The translations under genes and the position numbers were made by a program. From Gibbula magus (lineage: Eukaryota; Mollusca; Gastropoda; Trochida; Trochidae): a stretch of 64,000 bases of DNA. Shown here piece after piece: positions 32,867 through 44,400 of the stretch (the stretch's first letter is position 1; the number at the start of each line of letters is the position of its first letter). The notes under the pieces are model-generated. The model was not told where the DNA came from and ran no database searches. It saw only the letters and a program-made list of their open reading frames with translations. Location: contig OW388302.1 of assembly GCA_936450465.1 (NCBI GenBank), positions 14,657,530 through 14,721,529 on the forward strand. The letters run 5' to 3'.

Positions 32867-33115
32867 ATGAGAAACGTCACCAAATTCTTTATTCTTGTTA
32901 TTCTCCATGTCTTGGTGATCAAAGAGGTTCTGTTGGAATGTCAACCCATCAACGAACAAGTTTTGATCGAGAGTTATGATGGACTCAAAGAGGATTTCCT
33001 CATCTGGAGTGGTTATTTGAGCCCCAAGATGGATTGCTTCAAGAAATGCTGCTATAATTTCCGATGTATCACTTACCAATACTGCCAAGATACATATTGT
33101 CGGGTTGATATTATT
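32867..33115 (+). pseudogene. Truncated exon-1 copy, probable pseudogene
   Basis: Open from the ATG through the signal peptide (FFILVILHVLVI) and the PAN cysteines, as in gene B. After TYCRV a deletion removes the rest of the exon and its GTGAGT donor, and a TGA follows at 33116. No exon 2 or exon 3 exists before gene C. It could be transcribed as an 83-aa secreted stub, but loss of the donor and of C-terminal modules argues for a dead copy. Confidence 0.8.
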
Positions 33116-33771
33116 TGAAGAGGGGGGAGTCGGTGGTTATGGGGATATTTGTTGAGGTATGATGGGTGTGGTTGACTAAGGTAATGGTTAGGGTTAATGT
33201 TTTTTTGATTGATTTACGGGGTTGCTAGAGGAATTATTTGGTAGATTAGAATACTCAGGGACAGAAGTCAACATAGTTAAAGACACAAAATAAAGTCGAT
33301 TTTGAATGCCTGTGATGAGGATATATCTCTTATACAAAATTTCCTTCATGAGGGTGTGATACTTAATAGTTTATATCTGTTCAAACACACATTGGATGAT
33401 GAAACTGCTATGACAACGGAAGTTTTTAAAAATAATATTTGATATTTAAGGTATAATTTTATTTAATTTTACATTTTAAGTTGTTATCGGTATAATGTAC
33501 CTTCTTGGACTTTAAATCGATGACATCTCGTTACTGTAGGATGTCATAAAACAAGCCACTCTCCCATCTCGTCCTGTTGAAGATATTTAAAGAAACATGA
33601 AACTGATAATGTATCAAAAACTACAAATTAAATGTACTTGGCTTTAATAGATATGATTTTCAATGGGTCAGTGTTATCTGTTAAGCATGGATCAAAATAT
33701 TTTGCATGTTTGTTGTTATCGTTTCTTTTGCCCATCGATTCAACCCCATCAGCTCATGTCTTACGGTTCGG
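33116..33771. other. Remnant intron and spacer, no gene
   Basis: The first 150 bases are G-rich (AGGGGGGAGTCGGTGG, TTGTTGAGGTATGATGGG), like the start of intron 1 in gene B. The remainder is unassigned AT-rich DNA. Confidence 0.5.
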
Positions 33772-34257
33772 TTAAAGGTCCACCCATCATGTTTCAGAAA
33801 ATTCTATTAGGCTTTAATACGTTCTGACTCACCATATGTGCTGTTTACAGTGCAAATAAATTCACTCGGCTTGCACATTTATCCCCAATCGCCAAATATA
33901 TTATAATTACTAGTTTCAAATTAAAATCGAGTAACATCATTATGCATGTGCAGAAACCGAAACTGCACGTCCCATTTACATGCACAGTAGTTATGTGACC
34001 TATTAAACATTATCAACTCAAATTTGTCGTTTTGGCTGTTATAAATAAGATTCCAAAATTACGTTTGACTCATTGACGCTCGCCACACGCTGTGCATTAT
34101 TTGGTTTTCGATCCGAAATCGACACTTTGTTGGTTTACTGAGTCGACTATCATTTAAATGGCAATTTTCGGCAACAGTCAGTATTTCTCGAAAAATTAAC
34201 ATCATTTATAGCGTTTGGCATGTGTGACCCACAACAACCCAATGGATGTACCTTTAA
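33772..34257. mobile_element. TTAA-flanked MITE family B, copy 1
   Basis: A 486-bp element between TTAA sites (33772-33775 and 34254-34257). Ends read AAGGTCCACCCAT and CAATGGATGTACCTT. The interior shares AATCGCCAAATATAT, CATGTGCAGAAACCGAAA and ATAAGATTCCAAAAT with copy 2. Confidence 0.8.
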
Positions 34258-34816
34258 GCAACACGGAAAGTTTTCCCCATTATTGATTATTAAAAGGTGT
34301 TGGCCGCAAGCAACTTTAGTTTCATTGGTCACACAATTTTATATGACTACGGTTAATGAGATCATGACATGTACTGCTTATTTACTACATACACTTTTAT
34401 TATAAACAGCAAAACTATACAGAAAGGGCTACAGTATCTTTAAAATTACATAAAATACACATCGATACATTTGATGTAGTAAAAAATATTTACTTGCAAC
34501 ACGGCTGATTTGAGTAAATATATAGCGCTCTGATAAAATATACAGGTGCAACAACTTGACAGCCGTCAAACTCAGAATCCCTTGTGCAATTTCACAACGC
34601 ACTTGCAAAACATTCTTCTTTCCATGTTCTGCTCGTGAGGTTGTACATTAGTGTTTGTGTTATTTAGCAGATGCAATAGTATAAATAGATATTCTCTTTC
34701 GTAAATTGTCGACATATTAGTTCCAATGACAAGTAAAAGTTATTATTGACCATGTTTTCCGCAGTTACTATTTACTTCTCACTTTTAAGAGTTCTGATAT
34801 GTCGAAATTCTAATTA
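34258..34816. other. Sequence between the two family-B MITEs
   Basis: No gene or recognisable element. AT-rich. Confidence 0.4.
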
Positions 34817-35308
34817 TTAAAGGTGCATAAATTGTGTTTCATAAAATTGTGTTTAATACATGCCAACAAACTATATGTGCTGATATCAGATCAAATAATT
34901 TCACTCAACTTGCATATTCATCGACAATCGCCAAATATATAATAATTACAAGTTTCAAATTAAAGACTAGCAACATCATTATACATGTGCAGAAACCGAA
35001 AGTACACGTCCTATGTACATGCATAATAGTTATATGAACTATTCAACATTACTAACCCAAATTTGTTATTTTGTCTATTCTAAATAAGATTCCAAAATAA
35101 CGTTTGACTCATTGGCGCGCGTCACACGCGATGTATTGTCCGGTTTTCGATCAGAAATCGACACTTATACCTTCATATCGTGAAAATACTCAGTCGAATA
35201 TGATCAAAATGGTAGTGTTAGGTAAGATTTGGTACTTCTCGACAAAGTAACACCATTTATAACGTTTGGCATATTTGACCCCCAACAACACAATGGATGT
35301 ACCTTTAA
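34817..35308. mobile_element. TTAA-flanked MITE family B, copy 2
   Basis: A 492-bp element between TTAA sites (34817-34820 and 35305-35308). Ends are AAGGTGCATAAATTG and CAATGGATGTACCTT, so the inverted repeats are better preserved than in copy 1. Same orientation as copy 1, 560 bp apart. Confidence 0.8.
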
Positions 35309-35512
35309 TATTTGAAATAAATATTTTTCTTGTAGCAGCAAGAATGAAGTTCATTCAAACTTTGTACACATTCAGACGAATATGAAAACATAGACAATGT
35401 ATACGATTTTTGATTTACAGAAAATCAGTTTGTTTCTATAAAATAAGTCATAATTTTACTTTAACAATACCACAAATCCAAGAGTAGATTGCCTATAGGT
35501 TATTAAAAGCTA

Positions 35513-35999
35513 CAGTGACGTGCCAAAAGTATTGCAGCAATCACTGTTCCCAATATGATCCCATGTTAATTCAGTGTAGCATAGTTAATTCAGATTTTTT
35601 CAATTTTCAAAATATTTTACTGACAATAAACAAGAAAACAGTAAATCTTCTCTGCAACAGGTAGAGCAATACTGATTTTGGATACAACGCTATTTATCAA
35701 AACAGTTAAAAGATTACCGAGGTATATCCATTTTTTCTGCCCTTTAGGTCTGTTTACATAATGGTGGCAATGGGGAAGTGACGTAATAGTATAAATAAGC
35801 AGTCATTATTCTGCCGTTTTCCAAAACAATGTTAAAATTTAATAAATTTGAAAATTATAAACAAAATCTCAAGATGTTTGATTACAAACATAAGTTTTTG
35901 TTCAATGTCACGATCGTCAAAATTATTTACGCTTCACAAAAAAACCTTGGGTTCTCATGGGAAAACAGAGATTGTTACAATACTTTTGGCACGTCACTG
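35513..35999. mobile_element. Tc1/mariner-type MITE with near-perfect 22-bp TIRs
   Basis: Left end CAGTGACGTGCCAAAAGTAT and right end ATACTTTTGGCACGTCACTG are exact complements over at least 22 bp, flanked by TA on both sides (35511-35512 and 36000-36001). It is 487 bp with no transposase remnant. The intact ends suggest recent movement by a trans-acting transposase. Confidence 0.92.
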
Positions 36000-36829
36000 T
36001 AGTACAACGCTAACAAATGCACAGAGCTGGTTCAAGCAGTGTGTATGGTTTAATAGGGTACGTTATGTAGGAATGTCATAAACTAAGTTTTAATAGCCTT
36101 TTAATATCGACATGAACTAACTACCTTGTACGAACCTTGAGACTTATTCTGGAAACCTTCACCTTAAGAATTCTTAACTCTGATCGTAGCCCATGTGTTA
36201 GGAATGTACTGAAAAGTTTCGATAATACGAGCCCTGCTTTGTAAAGATGAAATAATTTACATTCTTTGTCAAAGTATGCATCGAAATGAAATTACTAACA
36301 ACGGGATATAGTCGACTGTTTTATGTAAATATTATAATAAGTAAATATCTAAACAATGATATGAACTTATTGACATTAAAAATAGTATATGCCTCGACAT
36401 AATCATACCACAGACAGTTTTAACGTAAACGAATTAAGAAATGAAATCCACAAAAACAATTCACAGAAACATTTTCCCACAGTCACTGCTACTCTCAGTA
36501 TTGATTATGAATTATTTAACCTTATGACGTATACTTTCTGTGGATAATATTGATTATGATGATGTAATTGACTGAACCAATCAACATATCAGTTGATAAT
36601 TGGAGATAAACTTTAAACTATTGGTTTACTGTTTATACATGTCTATACATTGGTGAAGATTACAACGTTGGAACTACTTGCAGGATAAAGAACAGAACAG
36701 TTGATTGCTGCGCCAACCTGGCCGAAGGACTCATCTATAGGAACAAAGATCTGACAATATTTCAAGATTTCTAGAACAAGACCTTGATCATTATCTTCAC
36801 CTGAACGTACAGATCTCTAGACCACAGCG
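36000..36829 (+). repeat. 5' flank of gene C
   Basis: Contains shared unit DNA: CATAAACTAAGTTTTAATAGCC, and GATAATATTGATTATGATG, which is the empty-site relative of the hAT-like insertion at 30905. The block TTGGTGAAGATTACAACGTTGGAAC also occurs before the dead copy at 32601. The last 70 bases are probably 5' UTR. No TATA box is assigned. Confidence 0.5.
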
Positions 36830-37145
36830 ATGAGAAGCGTCACCAATTTCTTTATTCTGGTTATATTCCACGTCGTGACCATCAGAGAAGTTCTGTTGGA
36901 TTGTCAACCAACTAATGCTTTGATGGAGAGGTATGATGGACTCACAGAGGAATTCCTCATCTGGAAAGGTTTTGTGGAGTCCAAGATGGCTTGCTCCATG
37001 AAATGCTACAATGAATTTCGATGTTTGACTTTCCAATATAACCCAGACACTAATTGTCGGGTGCATGCAACTGATATTGACACGCTGAAGAATAGGGAAA
37101 CAAGCACTACGATTGGCTACGTGACGTACCAGATGCAAGGGAGAA
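36830..37145 (+). CDS. Gene C exon 1: signal peptide + PAN/Apple-like module
   Basis: 316 nt, two codons shorter than in genes A and B (deletion after CQPTNA), ending GAGAA|GTGAGT in phase 1. The signal peptide core is FFILVIFHVVTI. Cysteines are kept in SMKCYNEFRCLTFQY. The nearest downstream compatible exons are at 52136, 57837 and 58572, and joining them gives one 271-aa frame. The intervening 15-kb intron contains the Tc1 fossil and the 33-bp minisatellite, so whether it is spliced as one gene is an inference. Confidence 0.8.
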
Positions 37146-37439
37146 GTGAGTATTAGAAACGGGAGTGTGGTTATTTGTGAAGCTTGGAGTATCAGAATAG
37201 AGGGGTAGAACATGGATGTGTCCACGTCCATCTTCAATCAAACAACTTAAATTTTCCGCATCGAATGTTTAGATATCAAACTAGGTAATTCGGCAGATGA
37301 CAATTACATAGTTATTGCATAAACATGTTTTTTTGCCGATTTAACAAACCTCATAAATTCATCAAGCGACAGTGATTCTCATCATTAATTGATTAATGAG
37401 ACTCCACGTAGCGCGTCATAGACGACAGTAGCGCCTACG
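37146..37439 (+). other. Start of intron 1 of gene C
   Basis: G-rich at first (AAACGGGAGTGTGGTTATTTG), as in the other units. It also includes a short palindrome, GATTCTCATCATTAATTGATTAATGAGA, at about 37374-37402. No exon seen. Confidence 0.4.
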
Positions 37440-38245
37440 CGTTTGGGGCATGCACGTGCAACATGCTACGCTCGAGGATCACAAAAAGCAGTACTGCATT
37501 TGGTGGTATTTAACGTTGCTTTCCATAGACATTCAAGCATGTCAATTGAACATGGCACGAAGACGATTGTCAATGGATCTCAGAAATCAAATTATTGGTA
37601 TGCGCTCTGCAGTTCTGGGCTACCATTTCATTTTTTTAGTCGTTTAGTCCGGAAGCATACGCAGACAGAGAGTGCAATGGACTGTCCTAGGTCTGGAAGA
37701 CCTACTGTCACTACACCTCGAGAGGACCAGCACCTTCTTCGACATGTACGCCGAACCCTTCCTAATCAGCTGAAACGTCTGTGGTCACCAAATCTAAACT
37801 AAAGGCAAGAAGGGTAATTAAATGTCCCTTGTTGAGAGACCATCATAAACGCACTTTTGGCATGGTGTTTGGACAGACAACACTGGAATCTGAGGACCTG
37901 GCTGAAAATCCATTGGTCTGACGAGAGTCGATTCTTGCTCCATGTTACTTTTGGGCGTGCACATGTTTGGAGACAGAAGAATACAGCTTATACCCCAAGG
38001 AACATTCAGTCAACAGTTGCGTATGGAGGTGGCTCTGTTATGGAATGGGGATGCCTGTCTCAAGACTGCAAGCTGTATTTGGTCACCATCAGGGGCAACT
38101 TAACGGGAGCTCAATACAAAGAACATTTAGAAGTGACAGTACCAATGCGAATGTGTTTTGTTTCACTTGCAGCTCCATACTTTTGTGGACATTGTATCAT
38201 GGTAAAAACAGTACCTGTGTAAAGGACGTCATCGCTATTAAATAA
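37440..38245 (+). pseudogene. Tc1-like DDE transposase fossil
   Basis: The N-terminus MARRRLSMDLRNQIIGMRSA begins near 37552. A gap and frameshift follow, then SRLVRKHTQT, CPRSGRPTVTTPREDQHLLR, another break, HWSDESRFLLHVTFGRAHVW (containing the second catalytic D of the DDE set), YGGGSVMEWGCLS and the GNLTGAQYKEHLE region near 38090-38130. The last catalytic block is lost. It is in several frames and dead. Terminal inverted repeats are not obvious. It belongs to a Tc1 lineage similar to, but distinct from, the element at 25550. Confidence 0.9.
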
Positions 38246-38465
38246 TAATAACAGCTACATATTGTTGCGTTTCTGTCTTGCCAGATGGCTGTTCCATCTG
38301 AAAAATAATAATCTCAGACTAATTTAGGGTCATACTAGAGCTTACTTGTTTCTGACATTCAGCTATATGAAAATATCAGGGGGTGCTTAACTTCTTTCTT
38401 TTTGTATATAATGTACATAGAGGTAATAATCTGTCATTCTTGATAAAAATGCATTTCACGGGATC

Positions 38466-41400
38466 TATAAAGGATTGTGGTATTGAGATAGTTAGGTTAT
38501 TGAAGGAATGTGGTGGTGAGATAGTTAGGTTATTGATGGAATGTGGTGATGAGATAGTTAGGTTATTGAAGGAATGTGGTGGTGGGGTAGTTAGGTAATT
38601 GAAGGATTTTGGTGGTGAGATAGTTAGGTTATTGAAGGGATGTGGTGGTAAGATAGTTAGCTTATTGAAGGAATGTGTTGGTGGGGTAGTAAGGTTATTG
38701 AAAGAATGTGGTGGTAGGATAGTTAGGTTATTGAAGGAATGTGGTGGTGAGATAGTTAGGTTATTGAAGGATTGTGGTGGTGGGTAGTTAGGTTATTGAA
38801 GGATTGTGGTGGTGAGATAGTTAGGTTTTTGAAGGGTTGTGGTGGTGAGATAGTTGGGTTATTGAAGGAATGTGGTGGTGAGATAGTTAGGTTATTGAAG
38901 GAATGTCGTTGTGAGACAGTTAGGTTATTGAAGGAATGTGGTGGTGAGATAGTTTGGTTATTGAAGGAATGTGGTGCTGAGGTAGTTAGATTTTTGAAGG
39001 AATGTGGTGGTGAGGTAGTTAAGTTATTGAAGGAATGTGGTGGTGGGGTAGTTAGGTTATTGAAGGATTGTGGTGGTGGGGTAGTCAGGTTATTGAAGGA
39101 ATATTGTGGTGGGGTAGTTAGGTTATTGAAGGAATGTGGTGGTGAGATAGTTAGGTTATTGAAGGAATGTGGTGTTGAGATAGTTAGGTTATTGAAGGGT
39201 TGTGGTGGTGAGATAGTTAGGTTATTGAAGGAATGTGGTGGTGAGGTAGTTAGGTTATTGAAGGAATGTGGTGGTGGGATAGTTAGGTTATTTAAGGAAT
39301 GTGGTGGTAGGATAGTTAGGTTATTGAAGGAATGTGGTGGTGAGATAGTTAGGTTATTGAAGGAATGTGGTGGTGAGATAGTTAGGTTTTTGAAGGAATG
39401 TGGTGGTGAGGTAGTTAGGTTATTGAAGGATTGTGGTGGTGAGATAGTTAGGTTTTTGAAGGAATGTGGTGGTGAGATAGTTAGGTTATTGAAGGAATGT
39501 GGTGTTGAGATAGTTAGGTTATTGAAGGAATGTGGTGGTGAGATAGTTAGGTTATTGAAGGAATGTGGTGGTGAGATAGTTAGGTTATTGAAGGAATGTG
39601 GTGTTGAGATAGTTAGGTTATTGAAGGGTTGTGGTGGTGAGATAGTTAGGTTATTGAAGGAATGTGGTGGTGAGGTAGTTAGGTTATTGAAGGAATGTGG
39701 TGGTGGGATAGTTAGGTTATTTAAGGAATGTGGTGGTAGGATAGTTAGGTTATTGAAGGAATGTGGTGGTGAGATAGTTAGGTTATTGAAGGAATGTGGT
39801 GGTGAGATAGTTAGGTTTTTGAAGGAATGTGGTGGTGAGGTAGTTAGGTTATTGAAGGATTGTGGTGGTGAGATAGTTAGGTTTTTGAAGGAATGTGGTG
39901 GTGAGATAGTTAGGTTATTGAAGGAATGTGGTGGTGAGATAGTTAGGTTATTGAAGGAATGTGGTGGTGGGGGAGTAAGGTTATTGAAAGAATGTGGTGG
40001 TAGGATAGTTAGGTTATTGAAGGAATGTGGTGGTGAGATAGTTAGGTTATTGAAGGATTGTGGTGGTGGGTAGTTAGGTTATTGAAGGATTGTGGTGGTG
40101 AGATAGTTAGGTTTTTGAAGGGTTGTGGTGGTGAGATAGTTAGGTTATTGAAGGAGTGTGGTGGTGGGATAGTTAGGTTATTGAAGGAATGTGGTGGTGG
40201 GTAGTTAGGTTATTGAAGGATTGTGGTGGTAGGATAGTTAGGTTATTGAAGGAATGTGGTGGTGAGATAGTTAGGTTATTGAAGGAATGTGGTGGTGAGA
40301 TAGTTAGGTTATTGAAGGATTGTGGTGGTAGGATAGTTAGGTTATTGAAGGAATGTGGTGGTGAGATAGTTAGGTTATTGAAGGAATGTGGTGGTGAGAT
40401 AGTTAGGTTATTGAAGGAATGTGGTGGTGAGATAGTTAGGTTATTGAAGGAATGTGGTGGTGAGATAGTTAGGTTAGTGAAGGGTTGTGGTGGTGAGATA
40501 GTTAGGTTATTTAAGGAATGTGGTGGTAGGATAGTTAGGTTATTGAAGGAATGTGGTGGTGAGATAGTTAGGTTATTGAAGGAATGTGGTGGTGGGATAG
40601 TTAGGTTATTGAAGGAATGTGGTGGTGGGATAGTTAGGTTATTGAAGGAATGTGGTGGTGGGATAGTTAGGTTATTGAAGGGTTGTGGTGGGATAGATAG
40701 GTTATTGAAGGAATGTGGTGGTGAGATAGTTAGGTTATTGAAGGAATGTGGTGGTGAGATTGTTAGGTTATTGAAGGAATGTGGTGGTGAGATAGTTAGG
40801 TTATTGAAGGGATGTGGTGGTGGGATAGTTAGGTTATTGAAGGAATGTGGTGGTGAGATAGTTAGGTTATTGAAGGGTTGTGGTGGTGAGATAGTTAGGT
40901 TATTGAAGGAATGTGGTGGTGAGATAGTTAGGTTATTGAAGGAATGTGGTGGTTGGGTAGTTAGGTTATTGAAGGATTGTGGTGGTGAGATAGTTAGGTT
41001 ATTGAAGGAATGTGGTGGTGGGGTAGTTAGGTTATTGAAGGATTGTGGTGGTGAGATAGTTAGGTTATTGAAGGAATGTGGTGGTGGGGTAGCTAGGATA
41101 TTGAAGGAATGTGGTGGTGGGATAGTTAGGTTATTGAAGGGTTGTGGTGGTGAGATAGTTAGGATATTGAAGGAATGTGGTGGTGGGATAGTTAGGTTTT
41201 TGAAGGAATGTGGTGGTGAGATAGTTAGGTTATTGACGGAATTTGGTGATGGGGTAGTTAGGTTTTTGAAGGAATGTGGTGGTGAGATAGTTAGGTTATT
41301 GAAGGAATGTGGTGGTAGGATAGTTAGGATATTGAAGGAATGTGGTGGTGAGATAGTTAGGTTATTGAAGGAATGTGGTGGTGGGATGGTTAGGTTTTTG

Positions 41401-44400
41401 AAGGAATGTGGTGGTGAGATAGTTAGGTTATTGAAGGAATTTGGTGATGGGGTAGTTTGGTTAGTGAAGGATTGTGGTGGTGGGTAGTTAGGTTATTGAA
41501 GGAATGTGGTGGTGGGTAGTTAGGTTATTGAAGGAATGTGGTGGTGAGATAGTTAGGTTATTGAAGGAATGTGGTGGGATACGTAGGTTATTGAAGGAAT
41601 GTGGTGGTGAGATAGTTAGGTTATTGAAGGAATGTGGTGGTGAGATAGTTAGGTTATTGAAGGATTGTGGTGGTGGGTAGTTAGGTTATTGAAGGAATGT
41701 GGTGGTGAGATAGTTAGGTTAGTGAAGGGTTGTGGTGGGATAGTTAGGTTATTGAAAGAATGTGGTGGTGAGATAGTTAGGTTTTTGAAGGAATGTGGTG
41801 GTGAGATAGTTAGGTTATTGAAGAAATGTGGTGGTGGGGTAGTTAGGTTATTGAAGGAATGTGGTGGTGGGTAGTTAGGTTATTGAAGGAATGTGGTGGT
41901 GAGATAGTTAGGTTATTGAAGGAATGTGGTGGGATACGTAGGTTATTGAAGGAATGTGGTGGTGAGATAGTTAGGTTATTGAAGGAATGTGGTGGTGAGA
42001 TAGTTAGGTTATTGAAGGATTGTGGTGGTGGGTAGTTAGGTTATTGAAGGAATGTGGTGGTGAGATAGTTAGGTTAGTGAAGGGTTGTGGTGGGATAGTT
42101 AGGTTATTGAAGGAATGTGGTGGTGAGATAGTTAGGTTTTTGAAGGAATGTGGTGGTGAGATAGTTAGGTTATTGAAGAAATGTGGTGGTGGGGTAGTTA
42201 GGTTATTGAAGGAATGTGGTGGTGAGATAGTTAGGTTATTGAAGGAATGTGGTGGTGAGATAGTTAGGTTATTTAAGGAATGTGGTGGTAGGATAGTTAG
42301 GTTATTGAAGGATTGTGGTGGTGAGATAGTTAGGTTATTGAAGGAATGTGGTGGTGAGATAGTTAGGTTATTGAAGGAATGTGGTGGTGAGATAGTTAGG
42401 TTATTGAAGGGTTGTGGTGGTGAGATAGTTAGGTTATTGAAGGAATGTGGTGGTGAGATAGTTAGGTTATTGAAGGAATGTGGTGGTTGGGTAGTACGGT
42501 TATTGAAGGAATGTGGTGGTGGGATAGTTAGGTTTTTGAAGGAATGTGGTGGTGAGATAGTTAGGTTATTGAAGGAATGTGGTGGTAGGATAGTTAGGAT
42601 ATTGAAGGAATGTGGTGGTGAGATAGTTAGGTTATTGAAGGAATGTGGTGGTGGGATAGTTAGGTTTTTGAAGGAATGTGGTGGTGAGATAGTTAGGTTA
42701 TTGAAGGAATTTGGTGATGGGGTAGTTCGGTTAGTGAAGGATTGTGGTGGTGGGTAGTTAGGTTATTGAAGGAATGTGGTGGTGGGTAGTTAGGTTATTG
42801 AAGGAATGTGGTGGTGAGATAGTTAGGTTATTGAAGGAATGCGGTGGGATACGTAGGTTATTGAAGGAATGTGGTGGTGAGATAGTTAGGTTATTGAAGG
42901 AATGTGGTGGTGAGATAGTTAGGTTATTGAAGGATTGTGGTGGTGGGTAGTTAGGTTATTGAAGGAATGTGGTGGTGAGATAGTTAGGTTAGTGAAGGGT
43001 TGTGGTGGTGGGTAGTTAGGTTATTGAAGGAATGTGGTGGTGAGATAGTTAGGTTAGTGAAGGGTTGTGGTGGGATAGTTAGGTTATTGAAGGAATGTGG
43101 TGGTGGGATAGTTAGGTTATTGAAGGAATTTGGTGATGGGGTAGTTCGGTTAGTGAAGGATTGTGGTGGTGGGTAGTTAGGTTATTGAAGGAATGTGGTG
43201 GTGGGTAGTTAGGTTATTGAAGGAATGTGGTGGTGAGATAGTTAGGTTATTGAAGGAATGTGGTGGGATACGTAGGTTATTGAAGGAATGTGGTGGTGAG
43301 ATAGTTAGGTTATTGAAGGAATGTGGTGGTGAGATAGTTAGGTTATTGAAGGATTGTGGTGGTGGGTAGTTAGGTTATTGAAGGAATGTGGTGGTGAGAT
43401 AGTTAGGTTAGTGAAGGGTTGTGGTGGGATAGTTAGGTTATTGAAAGAATGTGGTGGTGAGATAGTTAGGTTTTTGAAGGAATGTGGTGGTGAGATAGTT
43501 AGGTTATTGAAGAAATGTGGTGGTGGGGTAGTTAGGTTATTGAAGGAATGTGGTGGTGAGATAGTTAGGTTATTGAAGGAATGTGGTGGTGAGATAGTTA
43601 GGTTATTTAAGGAATGTGGTGGTGAGATAGTTAGGTTATTTAAGGAATGTGGTGGTAGGATAGTTAGGTTATTGAAGGATTGTGGTGGTGAGATAGTTAG
43701 GTTATTGAAGGAATGTGGTGGTGAGATAGTTAGGTTATTGAAGGAATGTGGTGGTGAGATAGTTAGGTTATTGAAGGGTTGTGGTGGTGAGATAGTTAGG
43801 TTATTGAAGGAATGTGGTGGTGAGATAGTTAGGTTATTGAAGGAATGTGGTGGTTGGGTAGTACGGTTATTGAAGGAATGTGGTGGTGGGATAGTTAGGT
43901 TTTTGAAGGAATGTGGTGGTGAGATAGTTAGGTTATTGAAGGAATGTGGTGGTAGGATAGTTAGGATATTGAAGGAATGTGGTGGTGAGATAGTTAGGTT
44001 ATTGAAGGAATGTGGTGGTGGGATAGTTAGGTTTTTGAAGGAATGTGGTGGTGAGATAGTTAGGTTATTGAAGGAATTTGGTGATGGGGTAGTTCGGTTA
44101 GTGAAGGATTGTGGTGGTGGGTAGTTAGGTTATTGAAGGAATGTGGTGGTGGGTAGTTAGGTTATTGAAGGAATGTGGTGGTGAGATAGTTAGGTTATTG
44201 AAGGAATGCGGTGGGATACGTAGGTTATTGAAGGAATGTGGTGGTGAGATAGTTAGGTTATTGAAGGAATGTGGTGGTGAGATAGTTAGGTTATTGAAGG
44301 ATTGTGGTGGTGGGTAGTTAGGTTATTGAAGGAATGTGGTGGTGAGATAGTTAGGTTAGTGAAGGGTTGTGGTGGGATAGTTAGATTATTGAAGGAATGT

